NCBI GenBank assembly: GCA_016177315.1
Contig: JACOVN010000043.1
Location: forward strand, 1-10,573
Source of the DNA: Candidatus Woesearchaeota archaeon
GTDB taxonomy: Archaea > Nanobdellota > Nanobdellia > Woesearchaeales > UBA12501
Length of the DNA: 10,573 nucleotides
Reading direction: 5' to 3'
The position numbers were made by a program, and so were the translations under genes. Below the pieces are notes generated by a model. The model was given only the letters and a program-made list of their open reading frames with translations. It was not told the DNA's origin and did no database searches. Of the stretch, positions 1 through 4,686 are shown one piece after another; position 1 is the first letter of the stretch; each line of letters starts with the position of its first letter.

Positions 1-120
1 ATGTTAGAGTATATCCATACAGAAGCTGCTGTCGGTATAAAGAAATGCCGAGAACGGTGTTCTGCTTTATTAGACATTGTGCATGAAGAATACCGAAAAA
101 GATTGGAGAAAACTGAATAG
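1..120 (+). CDS. C-terminal end of an unidentified protein (5' partial)
   Basis: The reading frame is open from the first base and ends at a TAG at 118-120, giving 39 residues that are rich in Lys, Arg and Glu and predicted helical (ending RKRLEKTE). The ATG at position 1 may be an internal methionine, because the window begins there and no promoter or ribosome-binding site can be seen. No family is recognisable from so short a tail. The stop lies 3 bases from the stop of the converging - strand gene, which fits compact archaeal packing and supports this being a real gene end. Confidence 0.5.
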   Translation: MLEYIHTEAAVGIKKCRERCSALLDIVHEEYRKRLEKTE

Positions 121-123
121 TTT

Positions 124-645
124 TTATTCCTCCCTCAATAAATAATACAGCCCAAAGCAGAGCAGAATAAAATTAATTCCTGCATTCATCCCAAAGACTG
201 TCCATCCAATCTGATACTGGTAGATGTCGTTGCTTATGATGCCGAGCACGGCTCCACCAACAGCATAGAAGATCAGGTGCAACCAGGGCAACAACGCAGC
301 TCCTCTTTCATACTTCTTCGCCTTGAAGAAAATGATCATGAAGATGTAGAATAAGGTTACAATGCCGACAAATCCAAGAGAGAACATGGCCAACAAATAC
401 ACAGGCTCTTCCATGCCAGGCAGCAACGCATTGGCGAAAATGCCAAGCAATATCGTTACAGCAGTGAAGAAGCTTAACACCAAAGAGGTGATTACAAACC
501 ATTTAGGAATTTTCTTTCTTGGGATGTAATCCTTCTTGATCTTGAATTCTTCCTGCGGTTTTTCCTCTACCACTCTCTCTCCACAATTTTCGCAGAACTT
601 TGTTCCTTTGCTTACTTCCTCACCGCAGGTTGCACAATTTGCCAT
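124..645 (-). CDS. zinc-ribbon protein with four predicted membrane helices
   Basis: This is a 173-residue protein. The N terminus carries a zinc ribbon with Cys4, Cys7, Cys18 and Cys21 (CATC and CENC knuckles). A charged linker (about 22-48) follows, then four hydrophobic helices at about 50-73, 82-108, 116-138 and 147-169. The arrangement suggests a cytoplasmic zinc-binding head on a small integral membrane protein. This zinc-ribbon-plus-TM type is common in archaea and usually has no assigned function. The start is fixed by a strong Shine-Dalgarno GAGGTGA at 650-656, 4 bases before the ATG. The SD overlaps the stop codon of the upstream gene (655-657), so the two genes form an operon and are probably translationally coupled. 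The pairing with a second zinc-ribbon/TM protein suggests the two act together. Biochemical function is unknown. Confidence 0.8.
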   Translation of the reverse strand: MANCATCGEEVSKGTKFCENCGERVVEEKPQEEFKIKKDYIPRKKIPKWFVITSLVLSFFTAVTILLGIFANALLPGMEEPVYLLAMFSLGFVGIVTLFYIFMIIFFKAKKYERGAALLPWLHLIFYAVGGAVLGIISNDIYQYQIGWTVFGMNAGINFILLCFGLYYLLREE

Positions 646-654
646 ACATTCACC

Positions 655-1050
655 TCAAAATGGCCAATACAAGCTTCCTTGTAAAGTAGCCCAAACAACA
701 ATCACCACAACAATTAATAAAACGATTCCTATGACAATCCACACCCACCCCAGGGAATCTGCCTCTGCCTCAATTTCAGCCTCTTGCTTGGAAGTTTGGT
801 TTTCTTCTTCCTGCTCTTCTTCTCTTTCCTCAACTTTTTCTTCAATAATTTTTTCTTCCTCTAAATGAATTTTTTTTGCAGGACTATGCTTTTCCTCCGC
901 TCTTCTCCCTTTTTTCTCTCTTCTCTCACTATGGTCTTGCCGCTCTTCCTTCTTTGGTGTGGGTGCACCTTCCCGCAGATGGAACCTACAATGAGGGCAG
1001 AAATTTGCAGTTTCCTTGACCTGTTTGCCGCATTGGTAACAGTAGGGCAT
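655..1050 (-). CDS. zinc-ribbon protein with long charged linker and C-terminal membrane anchor
   Basis: This is a 131-residue protein. An N-terminal zinc ribbon (Cys4, Cys7, Cys18, Cys21; CYQC and CPHC) is followed by an extended charged region. That region is basic at about 33-60 and strongly Glu-rich, probably coiled-coil or disordered, at about 62-98. A single hydrophobic helix at about 101-122 ends the protein with a short tail, so this is a tail-anchored topology. I chose the ATG at 1050 over the longer open frame to 1161 because a TATA box (TTTATAAA, 1073-1080) sits 27 bases upstream, predicting a leaderless mRNA, and because the zinc ribbon begins directly at this Met. It is the first gene of a two-gene operon with the four-TM zinc-ribbon protein. 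The molecular role is unknown. Confidence 0.8.
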   Translation of the reverse strand: MPYCYQCGKQVKETANFCPHCRFHLREGAPTPKKEERQDHSERREKKGRRAEEKHSPAKKIHLEEEKIIEEKVEEREEEQEEENQTSKQEAEIEAEADSLGWVWIVIGIVLLIVVVIVVWATLQGSLYWPF

Positions 1051-1072
1051 GGCAAGAGAAGATAGGAAAGCA

Positions 1073-1082
1073 TTTATAAATA
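1073..1082 (-). promoter_or_regulatory. archaeal TATA box for the zinc-ribbon operon
   Basis: TTTATAAATA lies in the 44-bp gap between the two - strand genes, centred about 27 bases before the ATG at 1050. That is the usual TATA-to-start-site distance in archaea, so transcription should begin at or next to the start codon. Confidence 0.7.
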
Positions 1083-1094
1083 TTGTGATAGAAC

Positions 1095-1511
1095 TTACTC
1101 TTGGTAATTCTCCTCTCCGTGGAAATCGTAGATGTCTCCATGATCTCTCTCGCCATTCCAAACATGCGCAAACTCATGCCCTCGGATAAACCTTCGAAAA
1201 TCGTCAGAAGGCAGATTGACAATCCGGTAGGCAGACATCCAGGTAACAGCTAACGTATTGGCGCTATGATAGAACTGGATCATCCAGCTGGGCAAAGAAA
1301 CAACAGCAGCATTGGGGGGGAGGGTTATGACATCATACTGCTTGGCATACTGGAGCAGCTTCCCTCTGCTTCCGTATCGAGGCAAGTACGTTGCATCAGA
1401 ATCGTATACAGTTGGAAATGCCTGCTTTTCCTGTTTTTCTTCTTCGTCTTCCTCCAGTTTCTGCTCTAATCCCTCTTCCACTCCTTCTTCCTGCCTGCTG
1501 AGAAAAATCAT
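1095..1511 (-). CDS. small acidic protein with HExxH metallopeptidase motif
   Basis: This is a 138-residue protein. Residues 1-30 are short and very acidic (many Glu, with Gln). Residues 31-110 are a compact domain, and the C terminus carries GHEFAH with His112, Glu113 and His116, followed by His124 in a DHGD context and His131 in DFHG. HExxH is the zinc-binding and catalytic signature of zincin peptidases. A later His-Gly resembles the third ligand position of SprT/Spartan-type enzymes, though the overall match is too weak to name a family. No signal peptide or TM segment is visible, so it is probably cytoplasmic. The ATG at 1511 is the only Met near the domain. A weak TATA-like stretch on the - strand (1535-1546) lies about 29 bases upstream. 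It has its own promoter and is divergent from the PlsY-like operon. A peptidase role is inferred from the motif only. Confidence 0.7.
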   Translation of the reverse strand: MIFLSRQEEGVEEGLEQKLEEDEEEKQEKQAFPTVYDSDATYLPRYGSRGKLLQYAKQYDVITLPPNAAVVSLPSWMIQFYHSANTLAVTWMSAYRIVNLPSDDFRRFIRGHEFAHVWNGERDHGDIYDFHGEENYQE

Positions 1512-1626
1512 GCTAGAGCATAAAGGGGTTGAAACATTAAAATAACTCTTTACTGGAGAAGAGAAATCTGTGACATTCTTGTCAAGGAGAGAAACATTTT
1601 TAAAAGCAATAACCTGGAGGGCTGGG
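1512..1626. promoter_or_regulatory. divergent promoter region
   Basis: This 115-bp spacer separates the HExxH gene (- strand) from the PlsY-like operon (+ strand). On the + strand, GAAAC at 1591-1595 followed by TTTTTAAAA at 1597-1605 looks like a BRE plus TATA box centred 26 bases before the ATG at 1627. On the - strand, GTTATTTTAATG (1535-1546) is a weaker TATA-like element about 29 bases before the ATG at 1511. Confidence 0.6.
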
Positions 1627-2073
1627 ATGCTACGGGAAATAGGCGCGATTATTGGTGCATATCTACTTGGCTCTATTCTCTTTGCCGCGCTCGTAGCGAA
1701 ATGGAAGGGAAAGGATCTCTGGAAGGTTGGAACAAAAAATCCAGGAACGATAAATGCCTTCCAAACATTCGGCACCTGGCCAGGAGTTCTCGTCTTATTG
1801 GGAGACATAGCGAAAGGATTGATTCCTGTTTATTTTGCCATGAAGTTTCAGTTTCAGGAATTGGTTGTATATCTGACTGGAGTTGCTGCTATTCTCGGTC
1901 ATGTATTTCCGCTCTACTTCCAGTTCAGAGGAGGGAAAGGAAAAGCCGTGACAATAGGAATTATCTTAGCACTGCTCCTTTGGGGGGGAACCTTGCAGTA
2001 TGCAACCTTCTTCATCCTTGCTCTCATTATCTTCTTCATCATCCCAATGCATAAGAGAGGCTTGAGAGCATGA
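1627..2073 (+). CDS. plsY: PlsY-like glycerol-3-phosphate acyltransferase family protein, short form
   Basis: This is a 148-residue integral membrane protein with about four hydrophobic helices (6-23, 50-70, 78-97, 108-138). It carries two of the three PlsY signatures: GTKNPGTIN at 35-43 (bacterial form GSGNPGATN) and GHVFPLYFQF plus RGGKGKAVTIG at 91-111 (bacterial GHnFPvflkFkGGKGVAT). PlsY acylates glycerol 3-phosphate from acyl phosphate at the membrane. The usual length is about 200 residues, and the C-terminal third with the last conserved basic/His motif is absent here, so activity is uncertain. The ATG at 1627 is favoured over the upstream in-frame start at 1570 because the BRE/TATA lies between them, 26 bases before 1627. 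A GGAGG at 1616-1620 could also serve if transcription starts earlier. The stop overlaps the next start (ATGA), so the genes are coupled. An acyltransferase is notable in an archaeon with presumed isoprenoid ether lipids. Confidence 0.85.
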   Translation: MLREIGAIIGAYLLGSILFAALVAKWKGKDLWKVGTKNPGTINAFQTFGTWPGVLVLLGDIAKGLIPVYFAMKFQFQELVVYLTGVAAILGHVFPLYFQFRGGKGKAVTIGIILALLLWGGTLQYATFFILALIIFFIIPMHKRGLRA

Positions 2074-2630
2074 AATGGTGGAGAAAGGTATTGCGCTTGG
2101 CAGCATTGCTCATCCCGCTACTCTCTTTCGTACTCTCTTGGAACATCCTCATAACCAGCGTTGGCATCTTGGTACTAGCGATGGCAGCCATTGAGCTCTA
2201 CCGCTTTTCCCATCCTCTGTTTAATACCCAACTCTTCCTCCAGTGCCGCTCGCTGTTCAAGCGGCAGGAAAGGGGAAGAATTTCTGGCATTTTCTGGTAT
2301 CTTGCCTCGAGTTTCTTCATCCTTTTCTTCTTCGAGCAAGATATTGCCATTCCTGCTCTCTTCTTCACCACTCTTGGCGATGGCATGGCAAATATCATCG
2401 GCGAGAAATTTGGAAGAAAAAAGATATTCCACAGAAGTCTGGAAGGAAGTTTGGCTTGCCTGTTCTTCTGCCTCGTTGCCGGCTTGATTTTGAAAAATTT
2501 TTTAAATATCACCCCCCTACAGATACTCCTAGGGAGCATTACTGCTACGGTAGTGGAACTCTTTTCCATTGGCATGGATGATAACCTTACCATGGGAATA
2601 CTAAGTGCATGGGTCATGAGCGTGGTGTGA
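2070..2630 (+). CDS. CTP-dependent lipid kinase-like membrane protein (SEC59/DGK1/VTE5 family)
   Basis: This is a 186-residue polytopic membrane protein. It shows the family order of motifs: IELYRF at 41-46; an RGRISGIFWYLAS stretch (about 69-81) matching the conserved tract before the third helix; GDGMANIIGEKFGRKK at 103-118; SLEGS at 123-127; and VELFSI..DDNLTMGI at about 162-177. Family members are CTP-dependent kinases for dolichol (SEC59), diacylglycerol (DGK1) or phytol (VTE5). The motifs resemble those of phosphatidate cytidylyltransferases, and the substrate cannot be told from sequence. In an archaeon a polyprenol, geranylgeraniol or glycerolipid alcohol is plausible. It overlaps the PlsY-like gene by 4 bases, and the next gene starts 1 base after its stop, so it is the middle gene of a three-gene operon. 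Confidence 0.85.
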   Translation: MKWWRKVLRLAALLIPLLSFVLSWNILITSVGILVLAMAAIELYRFSHPLFNTQLFLQCRSLFKRQERGRISGIFWYLASSFFILFFFEQDIAIPALFFTTLGDGMANIIGEKFGRKKIFHRSLEGSLACLFFCLVAGLILKNFLNITPLQILLGSITATVVELFSIGMDDNLTMGILSAWVMSVV

Positions 2631-2631
2631 A

Positions 2632-3069
2632 ATGCGGAAACAGATGGTTTGGCTCTGTATAGGCATGGTGTTGTTGCTCTTGCTCTCTGCCTGCACGACA
2701 GGAGTGAAGAAGGAAGAGGTGCAGAAAGGGGCAGAGCGTGCAGAAGCAGCAGAAGAGGAAGAAACTGTTGCTCTGCAGCCTTCTCCAGAAGTAAAGCAAA
2801 GTACCGCTCCAGTACAACCTCCGGCATCCGCAGAGAAGATCAAGAAAAGCCTATCCTTGATATTACGAGTGGGGGAGGAGAAGGAGTTTGGTGGGTATAC
2901 CATGCAATTGGTGCAGATTCAGGGCAACGAAATTAGGATAATGATCAACAATCGGAGCTTGACAGTTACGGAAGGAGTTCCCGGAAGCGTGGATGAGAAA
3001 ACAGTGATTACTGTGGAAAAAATCTATGATCCAGAGAGAGCTAAGGTCTATCTTCTCGTAGTTTCTTAA
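2632..3069 (+). CDS. putative lipoprotein with C-terminal beta-rich domain
   Basis: This is a 145-residue protein with a lipoprotein-type signal: MRKQ, a hydrophobic core at about 6-19, then lipobox-like LLSAC with Cys21. Residues 22-70 form a charged, Pro/Gln-rich spacer. Residues 73-145 alternate hydrophobic and polar residues in a predicted beta-sandwich-like domain of the pattern VGEEKEFGGYTMQLVQIQ...., which recurs in secreted proteins of small archaea. Its function is not known. It starts 1 base after the lipid-kinase-like gene and shares its transcript. A cell-surface location is inferred from the signal and lipobox; archaeal lipidation of such Cys residues is known in haloarchaea but not demonstrated for this group. 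Confidence 0.7.
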   Translation: MRKQMVWLCIGMVLLLLLSACTTGVKKEEVQKGAERAEAAEEEETVALQPSPEVKQSTAPVQPPASAEKIKKSLSLILRVGEEKEFGGYTMQLVQIQGNEIRIMINNRSLTVTEGVPGSVDEKTVITVEKIYDPERAKVYLLVVS

Positions 3070-3087
3070 GCACCCCACGGGGAAACA

Positions 3088-3095
3088 TTTAAATA
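3088..3095 (+). promoter_or_regulatory. TATA box for the Cys-rich secreted pair
   Basis: GGGGAAAC followed by TTTAAATA in the 63-bp gap after the lipoprotein gene resembles the BRE/TATA of other units here. It predicts transcription from about 3118, leaving a leader of about 15 bases that contains a GAGGG Shine-Dalgarno (3121-3125) before the ATG at 3133. Confidence 0.6.
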
Positions 3096-3132
3096 GTTCT
3101 TCGCCAGCATTAAAAAGAAAGAGGGAAGAAGC

Positions 3133-3507
3133 ATGAACAATAAACAGGTTGGATTGATCGCTATTCTTGCAATGGCGGCAATTTTCCTCATGGTTATCGT
3201 GAATCTCCAGACAGGCCCATTCCAGCAATCGTTCCAGAATCAAGCAGGATTTGCTGGTTTCCAACAGGTGAATGAACAACAACAGACTTCTTCCTTTTGC
3301 CAGGATTCTGATGGATTGAATTTCTTCCAAGGAGGGGTTGTCGCCATCTTGAGTAGGGATACTGCACCTTTTGGTGAGAGGGTATTTGCGCAGTACGAGG
3401 ATGCATGCTTCGGCAACACCTTGCAGGAATACTTCTGTGATGGTGAGCGAGCAGTAAGCCAACAGTACAACTGCAGGAATGGTTGCGGTCAGGGAAGATG
3501 CCTCTAA
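3133..3507 (+). CDS. membrane-anchored Cys-rich extracellular protein
   Basis: This is a 124-residue protein. A short basic N terminus leads into one hydrophobic helix (about 6-24), then a Gln-rich linker (about 30-52), then a domain with six cysteines (56, 92, 102, 114, 118, 123). The domain pattern is CQDSDGLNFF...D.C.GNTLQEYFC..G....Y.C..GC..GRC. From my knowledge of the group, repeats of this 'C-D-S-D-G ... GC-x-G-x-C' type occur in secreted or pilin-like proteins of woesearchaeal genomes, where they probably form disulfides outside the cell. It overlaps the following Cys-rich gene by 10 bases. The function is unknown, possibly surface adhesion or a structural role. Confidence 0.75.
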   Translation: MNNKQVGLIAILAMAAIFLMVIVNLQTGPFQQSFQNQAGFAGFQQVNEQQQTSSFCQDSDGLNFFQGGVVAILSRDTAPFGERVFAQYEDACFGNTLQEYFCDGERAVSQQYNCRNGCGQGRCL

Positions 3508-3878
3508 ACAAGCAGTTCTTAGAGCAGCGGTACGTGCTTCCAGGAATAGTAGCTATGATGGTGTTGCTCTTCGCTTTCCTTGCGTTCTATGCCGGCAGGG
3601 GCACGGCAGGCAGAGCTTTTGAACAGGGAGGAGTTACCTTCTGCAGATGCGATGTGGATTTTACCGTGTATGACAATGCTGACATGCAGACGGAAACAGT
3701 TGCTAATGTTGTCTACTTCTGTAAACAGGAGGGAGTGGATTGCACCACTGTTTGCCAGCAATCCTGTACTGGAGAAGGCTGCATTGGATGCAGGGTCTGC
3801 AATCCCATTCCAGATACGGACGGGGATAGCCTTATCGATGATTTGGAGCTTACACTGCAAGGCAAATGTCCAGAGTAG
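3498..3878 (+). CDS. membrane-anchored Cys-rich protein with EF-hand-like calcium loop
   Basis: This is a 126-residue protein. After MPLNKQFLEQRYVL comes a hydrophobic helix (about 14-31). The remainder is extracellular by prediction and holds ten cysteines (49, 51, 75, 82, 86, 90, 95, 98, 101, 124). Residues 106-117 read DTDGDSLIDDLE, the Asp-rich loop of thrombospondin type-3/dockerin calcium-binding repeats. The ATG at 3498 is preferred to the in-frame TTG at 3483, since AGGGAAG precedes it and the hydrophobic helix then sits at the N terminus. It overlaps the previous Cys-rich gene by 10 bases in another frame, so the two are co-translated and may form one surface complex. No named family is recognised. 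Confidence 0.75.
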   Translation: MPLNKQFLEQRYVLPGIVAMMVLLFAFLAFYAGRGTAGRAFEQGGVTFCRCDVDFTVYDNADMQTETVANVVYFCKQEGVDCTTVCQQSCTGEGCIGCRVCNPIPDTDGDSLIDDLELTLQGKCPE

Positions 3879-3888
3879 AAGCAAAAGG

Positions 3889-3897
3889 TTTATAAAA
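3889..3897 (+). promoter_or_regulatory. TATA box for the uS15 transcript
   Basis: TTTATAAAA begins 11 bases after the preceding stop codon. Its spacing predicts transcription from about 3917-3920, which is 86-89 bases before the uS15 start and coincides with the first base of the predicted leader stem at 3918. Confidence 0.65.
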
Positions 3898-3917
3898 CAC
3901 CTCTTTTTCTTGTACTG

Positions 3918-3982
3918 TATCGAGAGATAGGCCGGTGAGCACTGCTTGCTTGCCTATGCTGGAGAGCAATCTCTTCTCGATA
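3918..3982 (+). ncRNA. predicted three-way-junction leader RNA upstream of uS15
   Basis: Three helices can be drawn by eye. The closing stem pairs TATCGAGA (3918-3925) with TCTCGATA (3975-3982), 8 perfect pairs. The second stem pairs ATAGGC (3927-3932) with GCCTAT (3952-3957) and continues after a CGGT bulge with GAGCA/TGCTT (3937-3941/3947-3951). The third is a small hairpin, GCT/AGC, with a GGAG loop (3958-3967). The predicted transcription start matches the base of the closing stem. uS15 binds a three-way junction in 16S rRNA, and in several bacteria represses its own mRNA through leader structures, so autoregulation is the natural hypothesis. The fold was not computed and no covariation is available. 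Confidence 0.45.
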
Positions 3983-4005
3983 GGAATGCTGTATGGGGAT
4001 GCAAC

Positions 4006-4461
4006 ATGGCAAGAATGTACTCTGGTCGGAAGGGGAAATCCGGCTCCAAGAAGCCAGTAAAGAAAACAAAACCATCTTGGGTACGGTATGGTCAGAAAGA
4101 GCTTGAGCTCCTCATTGTAAAATTAGCTAAGGAAGGAAAGCAACCCTCCCATATCGGGCTGTACTTGCGAGATGTATACGGAATACCCAGTGTGAAGGCT
4201 GTTCTCGGAAAGCAGATGAACCAGGTATTGAAGGAAAGAGGGTTGCACCGGGAAATTCCCGAGGATCTGATGGCTTTACTCAAACGATCCATCCAGTTAG
4301 AAAAGCATTTGGAAGAGAACCGCAAAGACATGACAGCGAAGCGAGGGTTGTTACTCACAGATTCAAAAATACGGAGATTAGTGAAGTACTATAAGCAACG
4401 GGAAGTATTGCCGCAGGATTGGAAATTTGATAGAGAGAGCATCCGATTGTACGTGCAGTAA
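4006..4461 (+). CDS. rps15: 30S ribosomal protein uS15 (archaeal S15)
   Basis: This is a 151-residue protein, the usual length for archaeal/eukaryal uS15. The N-terminal archaeal extension MARMYSGRKGKSGSKKP matches the family opening. The core has LIVKLAKEGKQPSHIGLYLRD (about 36-56), YGIPSVKAVLGK (58-69), HLEENRKD (101-108), KRGLLLTDSKIRRLVKYYK (112-130) and a VLPQDWKF ending. The protein binds the central-domain three-way junction of 16S rRNA during small-subunit assembly. The ATG at 4006 is chosen on the conserved MARM start; an in-frame upstream Met at 3946 would add residues foreign to the family and begin inside the structured leader. Only a weak GGGG (3995-3998) precedes it. The RecJ-like gene follows, a neighbourhood seen in other archaea. 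Confidence 0.97.
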   Translation: MARMYSGRKGKSGSKKPVKKTKPSWVRYGQKELELLIVKLAKEGKQPSHIGLYLRDVYGIPSVKAVLGKQMNQVLKERGLHREIPEDLMALLKRSIQLEKHLEENRKDMTAKRGLLLTDSKIRRLVKYYKQREVLPQDWKFDRESIRLYVQ

Positions 4462-4478
4462 TGCGATGACCAAAAACA

Positions 4479-4487
4479 TTTTATATT
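4479..4487 (+). promoter_or_regulatory. TATA box for the intergenic RNA / RecJ transcript
   Basis: AAAAAC followed by TTTTATATT lies 17-25 bases after the uS15 stop. The expected start site is about 4509-4512, immediately before the first stem of the double-hairpin element at 4514. Confidence 0.55.
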
Positions 4488-4508
4488 CTCCTTTCCTCTT
4501 CTCTGTTG

Positions 4509-4670
4509 AGCTGTCAAGAACCACCAGTCAATAGACCGGTGGCATGAAGCGAAAGCTTTATGTACACCAAGAAGGATGGTGGTTCTTGAGCATCCCAAGA
4601 ATTCCACAGCATAAGGATGGTAATTGGTCTTACGACCACCTCCCTATTCGGAGGTGGAATTCTTGTGATT
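4509..4670 (+). ncRNA. tandem double-palindrome RNA element between uS15 and RecJ
   Basis: There are two adjacent stem-loops. Unit A pairs TCAAGAACCACC (4514-4525) with GGTGGTTCTTGA (4578-4589), 12 of 12. Nested in it is GGTG/CACC (4538-4541/4565-4568), continued by CATGAAGC-GAAA-GCTTTATG (4543-4562), a GNRA-type tetraloop. Unit B pairs 4592-4607 with 4654-4669, 15 of 16 including CAAGAATTCCAC/GTGGAATTCTTG. It also contains a competing local hairpin CCACCTCC-CTATTC-GGAGGTGG (4636-4657). Both units open with CAAGAA and close with TTCTTG. It could be an independent structured RNA, a leader controlling RecJ, or a palindrome-ended mobile remnant of IS200/IS605 type, whose right ends carry similar hairpins. 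No protein frame runs through it. Confidence 0.55.
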
Positions 4671-4686
4671 TAAAAGAGGGAGCGGA

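Noticed and set aside
536..868. + strand Ser/Thr-rich frame of 110 codons
   Set aside because: It is the complement of the Glu/Lys-rich linker and zinc ribbon of the - strand genes, which explains its composition.
1570..1626. Upstream extension of the PlsY-like gene
   Set aside because: The BRE/TATA at 1591-1605 lies inside it, and the extra residues are polar and not part of the PlsY family start.
2198..2827. Long - strand open frame of 209 codons opposite the lipid-kinase-like gene
   Set aside because: It lies antisense to two well-supported genes, has a biased composition (runs of Leu, Ser, Pro) and no promoter or SD; it is a shadow of the real coding strand.
2863..3462. Long - strand open frame of 199 codons across the lipoprotein and Cys-rich genes
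   Set aside because: It spans the + strand promoter at 3088-3095 and is antisense to two genes with clear signal or TM features; no family resemblance.
3918..3990. tRNA-like gene in the uS15 leader
   Set aside because: The length and nested stems invited the idea, but there is no T-loop GTTCRA, no acceptor stem of seven pairs and no anticodon arm in register.
3946..4005. Upstream extension of uS15 from ATG 3946
   Set aside because: It would begin within the predicted leader structure and precede the conserved MARM opening of the family.
4461..4686. C/D box or H/ACA guide RNA
   Set aside because: GCGATGA at 4462-4468 only loosely resembles a C box and no D box follows in place; the hairpins lack a clear kink-turn plus ACA at the expected distance.
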